A stretch of 64,000 nucleotides of DNA from Oscillospiraceae bacterium (GTDB lineage: Bacteria; Bacillota; Clostridia; Oscillospirales; Acutalibacteraceae), in contig WQWM01000001.1 of the NCBI GenBank assembly GCA_009785335.1, positions 124,001-188,000 of the forward strand, read 5' to 3'. Every line of letters begins with the position of its first letter. The stretch's first letter is position 1. The position numbers were made by a program, and so were the translations under genes. The notes under the pieces are model-generated. The model had not been told where the DNA came from, made no database searches, and saw nothing but the letters and a program-made list of their open reading frames with translations. Of this stretch, positions 25,961-33,740 are shown one piece after another.

Positions 25961-26752
25961 ATGGACTTACGACTAACATTCAATGAGGTTCCAGCGGAAT
26001 ACGACCGACTGCGGCCTCGCTACACCGCGGAACTGTTTGCAGATGTCATCAGGTTTTCTGCGCTTGATGCAACAAAGCACGCGCTGGAAATCGGCATTGG
26101 CACAGGGCAAGCAACGTTGCCGTTTTTGCAAACTGGCTGCGCAATAACCGCAGTGGAGATTGGCGACCGCTTGGCGCAGTTTTCGCGAGAAAAATTTGCA
26201 GCATTTTCACGTTTTTCGGTCATCAATCAAGATTTCGAACTTGCCGAGCTGGAGGGAAACAGCTATGACCTTGTGTATTCTGCATCCGCGTTTCATTGGA
26301 TTGCGCCAGAAGTCGGCTTGCCGAAGGTGCTGCGGCTGCTAAAGCCTGGCGGCGTGTTTGCGTGGATATCCGTGCAGCCAACTTACGCGCAACAACATAT
26401 GCATACTGAAATACAGAAGATATACGAGACGTATGGCGATTACGGCTTCGGCACAATACCATTCGACCGATTGCCCGAAGCGCACGCAAAGCAACAGGAA
26501 AGAAGAAGTGCGTTGGCCAAGTATGGCTTTGTTGGCATTGAAGACAACTTGTATCGCGGCACAAGGACATTAAGCGCCAGCGACTATGCAACATTGCAAA
26601 GCACGGCAAACGATCACAGGGCAATGCCCCTAGCGGAACGCACTGCATTGCTGCAAAAACTTGAAGATGCAGTTAACCGTTGTGGCGGTGAGTTCACCTT
26701 TGCGGACAAATATCTGTTGTGCATGGGCAAAAAGCCCGCAAAAAAGTCTTGA
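25961..26752 (+). CDS. Class I SAM-dependent methyltransferase
   Basis: A 263-residue protein with a Rossmann SAM-binding motif I (ALEIGIGTGQATLPFL), an acidic residue after the second strand (TAVEIGDRL) and a conserved motif (ASAFHWIAPEVGLPKVLRLLKPGGVFAW). It resembles small-molecule methyltransferases; the substrate is unknown. ATG 25961 is chosen because AAAGGA lies upstream, and the frame extending to 25883 starts before the promoter. Confidence 0.85.
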   Translation: MDLRLTFNEVPAEYDRLRPRYTAELFADVIRFSALDATKHALEIGIGTGQATLPFLQTGCAITAVEIGDRLAQFSREKFAAFSRFSVINQDFELAELEGNSYDLVYSASAFHWIAPEVGLPKVLRLLKPGGVFAWISVQPTYAQQHMHTEIQKIYETYGDYGFGTIPFDRLPEAHAKQQERRSALAKYGFVGIEDNLYRGTRTLSASDYATLQSTANDHRAMPLAERTALLQKLEDAVNRCGGEFTFADKYLLCMGKKPAKKS

Positions 26753-26777
26753 CAAGCACCCCCACCTGTGCTATACT
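26749..26777 (+). promoter_or_regulatory. Promoter of rpsF-ssb-rpsR
   Basis: TTGACA, 17-bp spacer, TATACT. The -35 box overlaps the methyltransferase stop codon. The roughly 90-nt leader that follows could carry an S6/S18 autoregulatory structure, but I could not identify its consensus with confidence. Confidence 0.85.
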
Positions 26778-26876
26778 ATAAAATTGCGGAACCTATCCGC
26801 ACCCTGCATGCTTTCATCAGCACAGGGAAATCTTCTTGGCCGCAACACGCGGTCCACCGTCCATAAGGAGGAAACT

Positions 26877-27176
26877 ATGGCACAACACAACTACGAAGCG
26901 ATGATGGTGTTTTCCATGCTGCCCGGCGAGGAAGGCATCAACGCGCTCAAAGAGCGTTTTCAAACCCTCATTGAGCAAAACGGCACACTGGATGCAGAGC
27001 AGACCAAAGACATGGGCAAACGTCGCTTGGCCTACCTCATCAACAAAAGAGAAAACGAAGGCTACTACATGCTGTTTGTGTTCAGCGCGGCACCGGAATT
27101 CCCCGCCGAACTTGAGCGCGTGGCTGGCATCACCGACGGCGTACTGCGCTGCATGGTGATTCGCCGGGAGGGTTAG
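26877..27176 (+). CDS. rpsF: 30S ribosomal protein S6
   Basis: A 99-residue small-subunit protein that pairs with S18. The start YEAMMVFS, the middle DMGKRRLAYLINKRENEGYY and the end DGVLRCMVIRRE are characteristic. AAGGAGG precedes the ATG. First gene of rpsF-ssb-rpsR, the standard bacterial order, with 1 bp to ssb. Confidence 0.96.
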   Translation: MAQHNYEAMMVFSMLPGEEGINALKERFQTLIEQNGTLDAEQTKDMGKRRLAYLINKRENEGYYMLFVFSAAPEFPAELERVAGITDGVLRCMVIRREG

Positions 27177-27177
27177 C

Positions 27178-27645
27178 ATGAACTATGCGATGGTTATGGG
27201 TCGTCTCACTGCCGACCCGGAGCTCAAAAGCACAGGCAGCGGCGTTTCGGTTTGTTCTTTCACCGTGGCGGTTGACCGCCGCTTCAAAGGCCAAAACCAA
27301 GAGCGCGAAACGGACTTCATCCGTTGCGTGGCCTGGCGCCAAAGCGCGGAATTCCTCAGCCGTTACTTCAAAAAAGGCAGCATGGTTGCCGTGATGGGCA
27401 ACATTCAAGTGCGCAGCTATGAAGACAAAAACGGCAACAAACGCGAAGCCGTTGAGCTGGTGGCAGAGAACATCCACTTCACTGGCGAGCGCAACCAAGG
27501 TGGTGGGGGCGGAAACTTCCGCGATCAACCTCCCCTGCCCGAACCCCCACCCGAACGCGGCAACGCCCAGCAGCAATCGTCTTATTCCACCGCAAGCGCG
27601 GCAGACTTTGACGAAATTGCAGGCGACGACGATCTGCCGTTCTAA
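27178..27645 (+). CDS. ssb: Single-stranded DNA-binding protein
   Basis: A 155-residue protein with an N-terminal OB fold (MVMGRLTADPELKSTGSG, TDFIRCVAWRQSAEF, YFKKGSMVAVMG). A flexible Gly/Pro/Gln-rich linker leads to the acidic partner-binding tip DDDLPF. It protects ssDNA and recruits replication and repair enzymes. Between rpsF and rpsR as usual. Confidence 0.96.
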   Translation: MNYAMVMGRLTADPELKSTGSGVSVCSFTVAVDRRFKGQNQERETDFIRCVAWRQSAEFLSRYFKKGSMVAVMGNIQVRSYEDKNGNKREAVELVAENIHFTGERNQGGGGGNFRDQPPLPEPPPERGNAQQQSSYSTASAADFDEIAGDDDLPF

Positions 27646-27650
27646 TGTAG

Positions 27651-27704
27651 CCCCCTCAGCCGCAGCTAAGCTGCGCCAGCTCCCCCGCAAACGGTGGAGC
27701 CTAT
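27651..27704. repeat. Dispersed CCCCCTCAG...CAGCTCCCCCG...GGTGGAGCC repeat, intergenic copy
   Basis: A 54-bp element between ssb and rpsR. It is closely related to the copy inside cinA at 60477 and more distantly to 49150. The family has CCCCCTCAG at one end and GGTGGAGCC at the other. Confidence 0.75.
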
Positions 27705-27734
27705 CTATACACTTAACATTTAAGGAGAAATACC

Positions 27735-28004
27735 ATGGCTTATAATCCCAACTCGCGTGACCGCGAAGATCGCGACGACCGTCGGCCGCAACGCCGCCGC
27801 CGTCGTAAAGTTTGCTCGTTTTGCGTAGACAAAGTAGAGCATATTGACTACAAAGACGTGGCACGCCTGAACAAATACATCAGCGAACGGGCGAAAATTC
27901 TGCCCCGCCGCATGACTGGCACCTGTGCCAAGCACCAGCGCACCCTCACCACTGCAATCAAACGTGCGCGCATGGTGGCCCTGCTGCCCTACACCGCAGA
28001 GTAA
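27735..28004 (+). CDS. rpsR: 30S ribosomal protein S18 (zinc-ribbon form)
   Basis: An 89-residue protein with a basic start, then [18 protein letters not shown], the [20 protein letters not shown] core and [17 protein letters not shown] and CAKH would form the zinc site of the cysteine-containing S18 type. AAGGAG precedes the ATG. Confidence 0.96.
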   Translation: MAYNPNSRDREDRDDRRPQRRRRRKVCSFCVDKVEHIDYKDVARLNKYISERAKILPRRMTGTCAKHQRTLTTAIKRARMVALLPYTAE

Positions 28005-28056
28005 CGCGTATTAATTTTTTGCGGCGTAATTTACACGACCGAAGCGAAAAATCTAA

Positions 28057-28200
28057 GTTTGTTTGGCGGGTTGCTGTAGTGTGCAGGTTCTGTGCGGCAC
28101 AGCACTGCCAACCATGTCAGGCGGGGAACCGAGCAGCATTCCGCAGACCGTTGCGCGCGCCACAGTCCGCCTGTGCGCTACATCAACTTGCCAAACAAAC
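28057..28200 (+). ncRNA. ffs: Signal recognition particle RNA (small form)
   Basis: Structural RNA of the SRP, which binds Ffh and targets membrane proteins. The conserved domain IV is present: TGTCAGGCGG, a GGAA tetraloop, then CCGAGCAGCA. The ends pair (TTTGTTTGGC near 28058 with GCCAAACAAA near 28190), and internal arms such as CTGTG/CACAG continue the rod. At about 144 nt there is no room for a full Alu domain. A terminator follows directly. Confidence 0.88.
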
Positions 28201-28203
28201 AAA

Positions 28204-28230
28204 GCAGTCAACATAAGTTGGCTGCTTTTT
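28204..28230 (+). terminator. Terminator of the SRP RNA
   Basis: The stem GCAGTCAAC/GTTGGCTGC with an ATAA loop is followed by TTTTT. Confidence 0.88.
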
Positions 28231-28240
28231 CATGTTTAAC

Positions 28241-28269
28241 TTGACTTCTCAACTTGCGTATGCTATAAT
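28241..28269 (+). promoter_or_regulatory. Promoter of the 28302 gene
   Basis: TTGACT, 17-bp spacer, TATAAT, 32 bp before the ATG. Confidence 0.8.
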
Positions 28270-28301
28270 GATGGCAACTTAGATTTGTGGGAGGCATTAC
28301 G

Positions 28302-28883
28302 ATGAAAAAAACACTTTGTTTGTTGCTTTGCATGCTCTTGCTGGTTGCCACACTTGCCTTGCCGGTCTCTGCTCAGGCCGATGTTTCCACCGCTACATTT
28401 AACATCGATCTTCCTTATTCCACCCATATTTCTTCCCGTGGGGAAGACCTAATCATTTCGCTGCAAGCACCTGGTGATTGGGCAATTGTCGCTGTCGCTG
28501 TTGTCAATGACTCCGTGGATTGGTTAACATTTTCGACTACACATGGGCATGGCGACACAGAAATTATCGCTCGCATTGCGCCGAATCAAAGTCATTACCG
28601 TGCCGTCTTGTTGAATTTTACATCTGCCTGCGGCGAAACCCGGCAGATTCACGTTGCGCAATATTCTGGCAGAGCCGATAACAGACTAGCACGCTGGTGG
28701 GGCAGCCTATCTTTCTCGTCTCCGTCTGGTTGGCAATGGGTGCCGTTTGTGTTGCTTGCGCCATTTTATATAATTGCTATGTTTGCAATTACGGTGTGGG
28801 ACTCCCTTCCATATTTCCTGTCGATATTGGCTATTTTGGTTTTACCAATTTTCATGATTTGGGCTTGGTTTTCTATCTGGTAA
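28302..28883 (+). CDS. Secreted/membrane protein with BACON-like domain, 193 aa
   Basis: A signal peptide (MKKTLCLLLCMLLLVATLALP) is followed by an outer domain of about 110 residues. The pattern WLTFSTTHGHGDTEIIARIAPNQ...R.AVLLNFTSACGETRQIHVAQ fits the BACON/Ig-like fold. Two C-terminal membrane helices end in FMIWAWFSIW. Function unknown. ATG 28302 follows GGGAGG; the in-frame ATG 15 nt upstream lacks a site. Confidence 0.65.
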   Translation: MKKTLCLLLCMLLLVATLALPVSAQADVSTATFNIDLPYSTHISSRGEDLIISLQAPGDWAIVAVAVVNDSVDWLTFSTTHGHGDTEIIARIAPNQSHYRAVLLNFTSACGETRQIHVAQYSGRADNRLARWWGSLSFSSPSGWQWVPFVLLAPFYIIAMFAITVWDSLPYFLSILAILVLPIFMIWAWFSIW

Positions 28884-28911
28884 TTTGCACTAAAAATAAA
28901 CATGCTTGCAA

Positions 28912-28938
28912 AGCAGCCAACACAATGGCTGCTTTTTT
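28912..28938 (+). terminator. Terminator after the 28302 gene
   Basis: GCAGCCA/TGGCTGC stem followed by TTTTTT. Confidence 0.85.
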
Positions 28939-28976
28939 ATTACCAAAAATCGCCATGTAAACACTTGCATAACTTT

Positions 28977-29005
28977 CCTGCTTTCGCGCACAATACATCT
29001 TGTTA
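28977..29005 (+). promoter_or_regulatory. Sigma-G/sigma-F-like promoter of spoVT
   Basis: GCATA, 17-bp spacer, CACAATA, against the forespore consensus GHATR-N17/18-CATWHTA. spoVT is a known sigma-G target in Bacillus, which supports the reading. Confidence 0.55.
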
Positions 29006-29033
29006 CCACAAATTGAAGTGAGGATGATTGCAG

Positions 29034-29573
29034 ATGAAAGCAACCGGAATTGTGCGGCGCATTGATGACCTGGGCCGCGTCGTGATACCAAAAGAAATTC
29101 GGCGCACCATGCGCATACGTGAAGGCGACCCCTTAGAAATTTTCACCGACGCAAACGGTGAGGTTATTTTCAAAAAATATTCGCCTGTGGGCGAGCTTAG
29201 CTCTGCCACCAAGCCCTATGCCGAAGTGCTGTGCCGCAGCGCAAACCTGCCTGTGCTCATCACCGACCGCGACCGCGTGATTGCTTGCGCGGGTCTGAGC
29301 AAAAAAGAAGTACTTGAGCGCCGCCTGACTAGCGCCCTCGAAACGCTCATCGAAAACCGTGCGAGCTTTAACTCCACCAGCGGTGAACGCCTGCGCCCCA
29401 TTGAAGGCTTGGAGCGCGATGCCGCCGTGGCCTATCCCATCATCGGCGGCGGCGATGTGTCCGGCTGTGTGGTCATGCTGCAAGATGAAAACGGCACGCC
29501 GCCCTCCCCCACCGACGTTAAGCTTATTCAAGTGGCCGCCTCCTTCCTCGGCAAACAAATGGAGGATGGCTAG
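29034..29573 (+). CDS. spoVT: Stage V sporulation protein T (AbrB-type regulator with GAF-like domain)
   Basis: Transcription regulator of forespore genes. The N-terminal AbrB domain reads MKATGIVRRIDDLGRVVIPKEIRR, followed by GDPLEIF. A GAF-like sensor domain spans residues about 60-178 (PVLITDRDRVIACAGLSKKE, AAVAYPIIGGGDVSGCVVML). The length of 179 residues matches the family. A sigma-G-like promoter precedes it. This is good evidence for an endospore former. Confidence 0.93.
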   Translation: MKATGIVRRIDDLGRVVIPKEIRRTMRIREGDPLEIFTDANGEVIFKKYSPVGELSSATKPYAEVLCRSANLPVLITDRDRVIACAGLSKKEVLERRLTSALETLIENRASFNSTSGERLRPIEGLERDAAVAYPIIGGGDVSGCVVMLQDENGTPPSPTDVKLIQVAASFLGKQMEDG

Positions 29574-29630
29574 CGTTTTGCAACTTTTTTAAAAAAAAGT
29601 TGCGCAAAAAACTTTAGTCGCTTCGCGATG
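29574..29630. repeat. Composite hairpin repeat (inverted copy) after spoVT
   Basis: GCAACTTTTTT/AAAAAAGTTGC, then AAAAAACTTTAGTCGCTTCGCG: the same element as at 1995-2090 in the opposite orientation. Confidence 0.65.
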
Positions 29631-29647
29631 ACCATTTAAAACACATG

Positions 29648-29690
29648 AAAAGCCCATTCTCTGCGTGCCAGTGAGTGGGCTTTTCATTTT
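29648..29690 (+). terminator. Terminator after spoVT
   Basis: AAAAGCCCA/TGGGCTTTT stem with a TTCTCTGCGTG loop segment, then CATTTT. Confidence 0.8.
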
Positions 29691-29701
29691 ATCTAGCTAA
29701 T

Positions 29702-32353
29702 CTAGGTTTTTTTGGTTACTTTTTTTGCAAAAAAAGTAACACGTTTCTTCTTCGCGCGATTAGCCACAATCCCCATCACTTTCTCCAGCTCCAGCACCAC
29801 AGTGGGAATCATCGCAAGGCCAATCACCGCCCACCATTGCCGCCCTGTCATGGCCATAGTGCCAAACAAGGCGTGCAGCGGCGGCAGCGTGACCACCAGC
29901 ACCTGCAAGCCAATGCACAGCACATTGGCGAAGTTCATGCGGCGGTTGCTGAATGGCCCAATGGTCAACAGCGGCCGTGATGAACGCATGCTGTTGGCGT
30001 GCAGCACCTCCACAAAACTTAGCACGGTAAACGCCATAGTGCGGCCGAGCACCACGTCATCGCCGCAAATGCCAAAGATACGCCGCCCCAGCATGAACGC
30101 CAGTAGCGTGACCGCGCCCATGAGAATGCCCTCCATGGCCATGTGCACCGCCATGGTTTTGTCAAAAAAGCTTTGCCCAACCGATTTAGGCGGCTGCTTC
30201 ATGATGTGCGGATCAGCGTCCTCCAGCCCCAGCGCAATGGCCGGCGCGGAATCCGTGACCACGTTCACCCACAACAGTTGAATGGGCAGCAGCGGCGTGG
30301 GTTGACGCATCAACGATGCGGCAAACACAGCCACGACCTCCCCGATATTCGAGCTGATGAGAAAGTGCACAGCCTTTTTGATGTTATCGTAAATTCCCCG
30401 TCCGGCCTGCACGGCATGCACAATGGTGGCAAAGTTGTCGTCCGTCAATATCATATCCGCTGCGCCCTTGGCCACTTCCGTGCCGGTTTTTCCCATAGCA
30501 CAGCCGATATCTGCTGCCTTAAGTGCGGGCGCGTCGTTCACGCCATCGCCGGTCATGGCCACCACATGGCCTTGTGTACGCAGTGCTTTCACAATGCGCA
30601 TTTTGTGCTCGGGCGTTACCCGTGCGAACACACGGCAGCTGCGCAGCCGTTGGTCAAGTTCGCCGTCATTGAGGCGATCTAATTCTGCCCCTGTGATAGC
30701 CGCCTGCGTGCCATCCGCTCCCACCATACCTAGTTCTCGCGCGATGGCAACGGCTGTTGCTGCATGGTCGCCGGTAATCATAATGGGGATAATCCCGGCG
30801 GTTTTGCACACCTGCACGGCATGTTTGGCTTCGCGGCGCGGTGGGTCATGCAGACCCAGCAAACCCACAAACATCAGCTCATCTTCTGTGGCCTGCTGCG
30901 TGCTCGCCACAGGTTTCTGCGCCACTGCAATCACGCGCAGGGCTCGCCCGGCCATGCTCTCCACCTGCGTGGTGATTCGCGCCCGCTCATGTTCGCTAAG
31001 TTTACAGCGCGGCAGCAACACATCCGGCGCACCTTTGGCGATCATCTGCAAGCCCTGCGGCGTGCGACAAACCACACTCATGCGTTTGCGGGTGCTGTCA
31101 AAGGGCAGCTCAAGCAGGCGCGTATAACTCGCTCGCTCCTTCATCACGGCAATGCGTCGCAGCGTGGCTGCCTCCACAATAGCGGTTTCTGTTGGGTCGC
31201 CGGTGAATGTTTGCCTTCGGCGCTGTGCGGCCACTTGTGCGTTGCAGCACAACGCAGCCAGCCGCAGCATCTCTTTGGCGGGCACGCTGCCGGGAATTAA
31301 ATCGCCCGAAAGATCACACTGGTGCGTTACGGTCATCTTGTTTTGCGTGAGCGTGCCGGTTTTGTCGCTGCAAATCACACTGGCACAACCAAGGGTTTCC
31401 ACAGCCGGTAATCGGCGGATAATCGCGTTTTTGCGTGCCATGCGCTGCACACCGATGCTCAGCACCACGGTGACCATCGCAGGCAGCCCCTCGGGAATGG
31501 CTGCTACGGCAAGCGAAATGGCCAGCATAAAGCTCTCCAAGGGCGGCACATGCTGCAAAAAGCCCAGCAGAAAAATCAACACGCTGATGCACATTGCACC
31601 AACGCCCAGCTGTCGGCCCACTTTTTCAAGGCGTTGCTGCAGAGGGGTGGGCGGGGCTTTTTCGTCGCTCAGCATCCGCGCGATTTTCCCCACTTCGCTG
31701 GCCGTGCCCGTTGCCGTCACCACCGCTTTGCCGTGCCCGGTGAGCACCATGGTGGAACTGAGCAACGTGTTGCGGCGATCACCCAACGGGGTTGCTTGCG
31801 CCAGCTGCACATCAGCCAGCTTGCGGCAAGGCAAGCTTTCGCCGGTGAGTGCACTTTCCTGTGTGGTCAGCTCCACCGCCTCAATCAAACGTGCGTCTGC
31901 GGGAATCAAATCACCGGCCGTCAACAACAGGATATCGCCGCGTGCCAGTTGCTCCACCGGCACACGCATGGTTTTGCCGCCACGCAGCACATGCGCCGTG
32001 GGCGCGGTCATTTTGCGCAAGGCCTCGAGAGATTTCTCCGCACGGCCTTCCTGTATCACCCCAATGAGCGCGTTGATCATCACAATGCCGGTGATGATGA
32101 CAGAATCCAGGTAGTCACCGCTGCCGTGAATCAACGCAGACACCGCTGAAATGCCCGCCGCAACCAGCAGCGTAATGACCATGAAATCCTTGAACTGCGC
32201 CAGAAAACGCACAAACCAAGAGCCCCGTTTGCGCGTACTTAAGGTATTGAGTCCATCTTGCGCAAGGCGGCGACGCACTTCATCCAGTCGCAACCCCTCA
32301 GCAGCATCGCTGCCTAGTTTGCGCAGCGTTTCGGCTGATGATAACCAATGCAT
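29702..32353 (-). CDS. P-type Ca2+-transporting ATPase (P2A/PMR1-like)
   Basis: An 883-residue cation pump. The N-terminal cation-ATPase domain reads GLRLDEVRRRLAQDGLNTL. The actuator loop is ALTGES (residues 168-173). PEGLP at 287-291 is the ion-binding motif of helix 4. The phosphorylation site DKTGTLT has Asp330. KGAPDVLLPRC and GDGVNDAPALK mark the nucleotide and hinge regions. It exports Ca2+ or Mn2+. The last 12 codons (VTFFAKKVTKKT) come from the hairpin repeat at 29705. Confidence 0.9.
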   Translation of the reverse strand: MHWLSSAETLRKLGSDAAEGLRLDEVRRRLAQDGLNTLSTRKRGSWFVRFLAQFKDFMVITLLVAAGISAVSALIHGSGDYLDSVIITGIVMINALIGVIQEGRAEKSLEALRKMTAPTAHVLRGGKTMRVPVEQLARGDILLLTAGDLIPADARLIEAVELTTQESALTGESLPCRKLADVQLAQATPLGDRRNTLLSSTMVLTGHGKAVVTATGTASEVGKIARMLSDEKAPPTPLQQRLEKVGRQLGVGAMCISVLIFLLGFLQHVPPLESFMLAISLAVAAIPEGLPAMVTVVLSIGVQRMARKNAIIRRLPAVETLGCASVICSDKTGTLTQNKMTVTHQCDLSGDLIPGSVPAKEMLRLAALCCNAQVAAQRRRQTFTGDPTETAIVEAATLRRIAVMKERASYTRLLELPFDSTRKRMSVVCRTPQGLQMIAKGAPDVLLPRCKLSEHERARITTQVESMAGRALRVIAVAQKPVASTQQATEDELMFVGLLGLHDPPRREAKHAVQVCKTAGIIPIMITGDHAATAVAIARELGMVGADGTQAAITGAELDRLNDGELDQRLRSCRVFARVTPEHKMRIVKALRTQGHVVAMTGDGVNDAPALKAADIGCAMGKTGTEVAKGAADMILTDDNFATIVHAVQAGRGIYDNIKKAVHFLISSNIGEVVAVFAASLMRQPTPLLPIQLLWVNVVTDSAPAIALGLEDADPHIMKQPPKSVGQSFFDKTMAVHMAMEGILMGAVTLLAFMLGRRIFGICGDDVVLGRTMAFTVLSFVEVLHANSMRSSRPLLTIGPFSNRRMNFANVLCIGLQVLVVTLPPLHALFGTMAMTGRQWWAVIGLAMIPTVVLELEKVMGIVANRAKKKRVTFFAKKVTKKT
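29705..29745. repeat. Composite hairpin repeat overlapping the ATPase 3' end
   Basis: GGTTACTTTTTTT-GC-AAAAAAAGTAAC hairpin. It provides the terminal codons and stop of the ATPase and may act as its terminator. Confidence 0.65.
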
Positions 32354-32356
32354 AGT

Positions 32357-32899
32357 TTAGTCTATCCTTTCTCGCAACGTCGGCAGCGGTGGTTGAGTGG
32401 GCAAGTGGCGCAGGCAACTCAACCTAACATATCGCCCAGCTTCGTTGGCAGCATAACTCACCCGATAGCCATATCGTTCAATCGTATGCACACCCCGCAC
32501 AGGCAGCACGCCAACCTGCAACTCGCCCAGCAACCGTTCGGCGCGGTCACCATTAAGCGCTGCAAAGGCTTGCAGCAGATGCAGCGCAGCGGCATAGAAA
32601 TCACGATGCGGCATGTCAGGCAAGCCAGTGAGAGCCGCTGTGTGCACACGTCCACTGGGCAAAACATACACTTCCAGCAGTTCGTTGTTGCCCACAAAAG
32701 CTTGGTAGTTTCGCCCGCCCGCGTCGCCATCCTGCACGATAAAATGCGCTAAATCTAGGTGAGCACGACCCCGCGCGCTATCGTTGAAGCGCTCAGCAAA
32801 CAGATATAAGTCCATGCCGTAGCCCGTACTGCACGCAAACATGGGCACCAGCAAAATTGCACACAAGATGATTAAACTTGCGCGGCACACAACACGCAT
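32357..32899 (-). CDS. Putative lipoprotein, 180 aa
   Basis: The N-terminal helix ends in LVPMFACSTG, a plausible but non-canonical lipobox. The outer domain of about 155 residues has no recognised motif. The start at 32899 follows CAGGAGAAATT. It ends 3 bp before the ATPase begins, so the two are co-transcribed. Confidence 0.6.
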   Translation of the reverse strand: MRVVCRASLIILCAILLVPMFACSTGYGMDLYLFAERFNDSARGRAHLDLAHFIVQDGDAGGRNYQAFVGNNELLEVYVLPSGRVHTAALTGLPDMPHRDFYAAALHLLQAFAALNGDRAERLLGELQVGVLPVRGVHTIERYGYRVSYAANEAGRYVRLSCLRHLPTQPPLPTLRERID

Positions 32900-32933
32900 A
32901 ATTTCTCCTGTTAGTTGTATTGCGGGGCGCAAA

Positions 32934-32964
32934 AAGCCCCCATGCTTGTATATGCATGGGGGGA
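32934..32964 (-). terminator. Terminator of the gpmI-methyltransferase unit
   Basis: On the minus strand, CCCCCATGC pairs with GCATGGGGG, followed by CTTTTTG. Confidence 0.8.
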
Positions 32965-32978
32965 CAAAGTTATGAGGG

Positions 32979-33740
32979 TTACGAGTGTTGACGTTTTTCT
33001 GCGCACACCAGCAATTGCAGCTCTTTGCTGGTGTGCGGCTTGCCCGTGTAGTCTGAAAACACGCGCAAAATCTCCATGCCGCGTGCTTGCAGAATGCTGG
33101 TCAGTTCATCTTTCGTATATAGACGCGTGGGGTTTTGAGGAACAATAACAGGTGCTTGCGCAACCTCGCCGAGGCGAATGCTGCCGCCGCCGAAGCGCAT
33201 CCTGCGGGTTTCGCCATCCCAGTCAAACGCCGCTAGAGCCAATTCTTTCTCGCCCAATTGCCAATGCCGCTTGGGAAAGAAACGCTGTGCGTGTTCCGCG
33301 TTGCAAATATCCATAAAATGCTTGCCGCCGGGCTTAAGCGCACGTGCAATCACGTCAAAAATCTTCAAGTTTTCTTCATCTGTTTCCAAATAGCCAATCG
33401 CACCATCTGCTAGGTTGAGCACAACATCAAATTCGCTTTCAAACTCCACGGCGCGGATATCTGCACAGATAAACGTTGCGTTCAACCCATGTTTCAGGGC
33501 TGATTCGCTTGCGTCATCCACCAACTCTTGTGTGATATCCACGCCCACAACGCAAAAGCCTCGGCGTGCAAACGCAAGCGCGTGGCGTCCATAACCACAA
33601 GCCAAGTCGAGAATCCGCTCGCCGCCTTGCAGCTGCAACGCTTGGATGATAAATTCCACCTGATTTTCGGTGTCTTCCGTCCACGTTTGATGTTTCATGT
33701 CAAGCGACCAGCCGGTTTTATACCAACATTTATCTTGCAT
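32979..33740 (-). CDS. SAM-dependent methyltransferase
   Basis: A 253-residue class I enzyme: motif I ILDLACGYGRHALAFARRGF, then VVGVDITQELV, DIRAVEFESEFDVVLNLADG and ALKPGGKHFMDICNAEHAQR. It belongs to the general small-molecule methyltransferase group; the substrate is unknown. The ATG overlaps the end of gpmI by 11 bp, so the pair is co-translated. Confidence 0.85.
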   Translation of the reverse strand: MQDKCWYKTGWSLDMKHQTWTEDTENQVEFIIQALQLQGGERILDLACGYGRHALAFARRGFCVVGVDITQELVDDASESALKHGLNATFICADIRAVEFESEFDVVLNLADGAIGYLETDEENLKIFDVIARALKPGGKHFMDICNAEHAQRFFPKRHWQLGEKELALAAFDWDGETRRMRFGGGSIRLGEVAQAPVIVPQNPTRLYTKDELTSILQARGMEILRVFSDYTGKPHTSKELQLLVCAEKRQHS

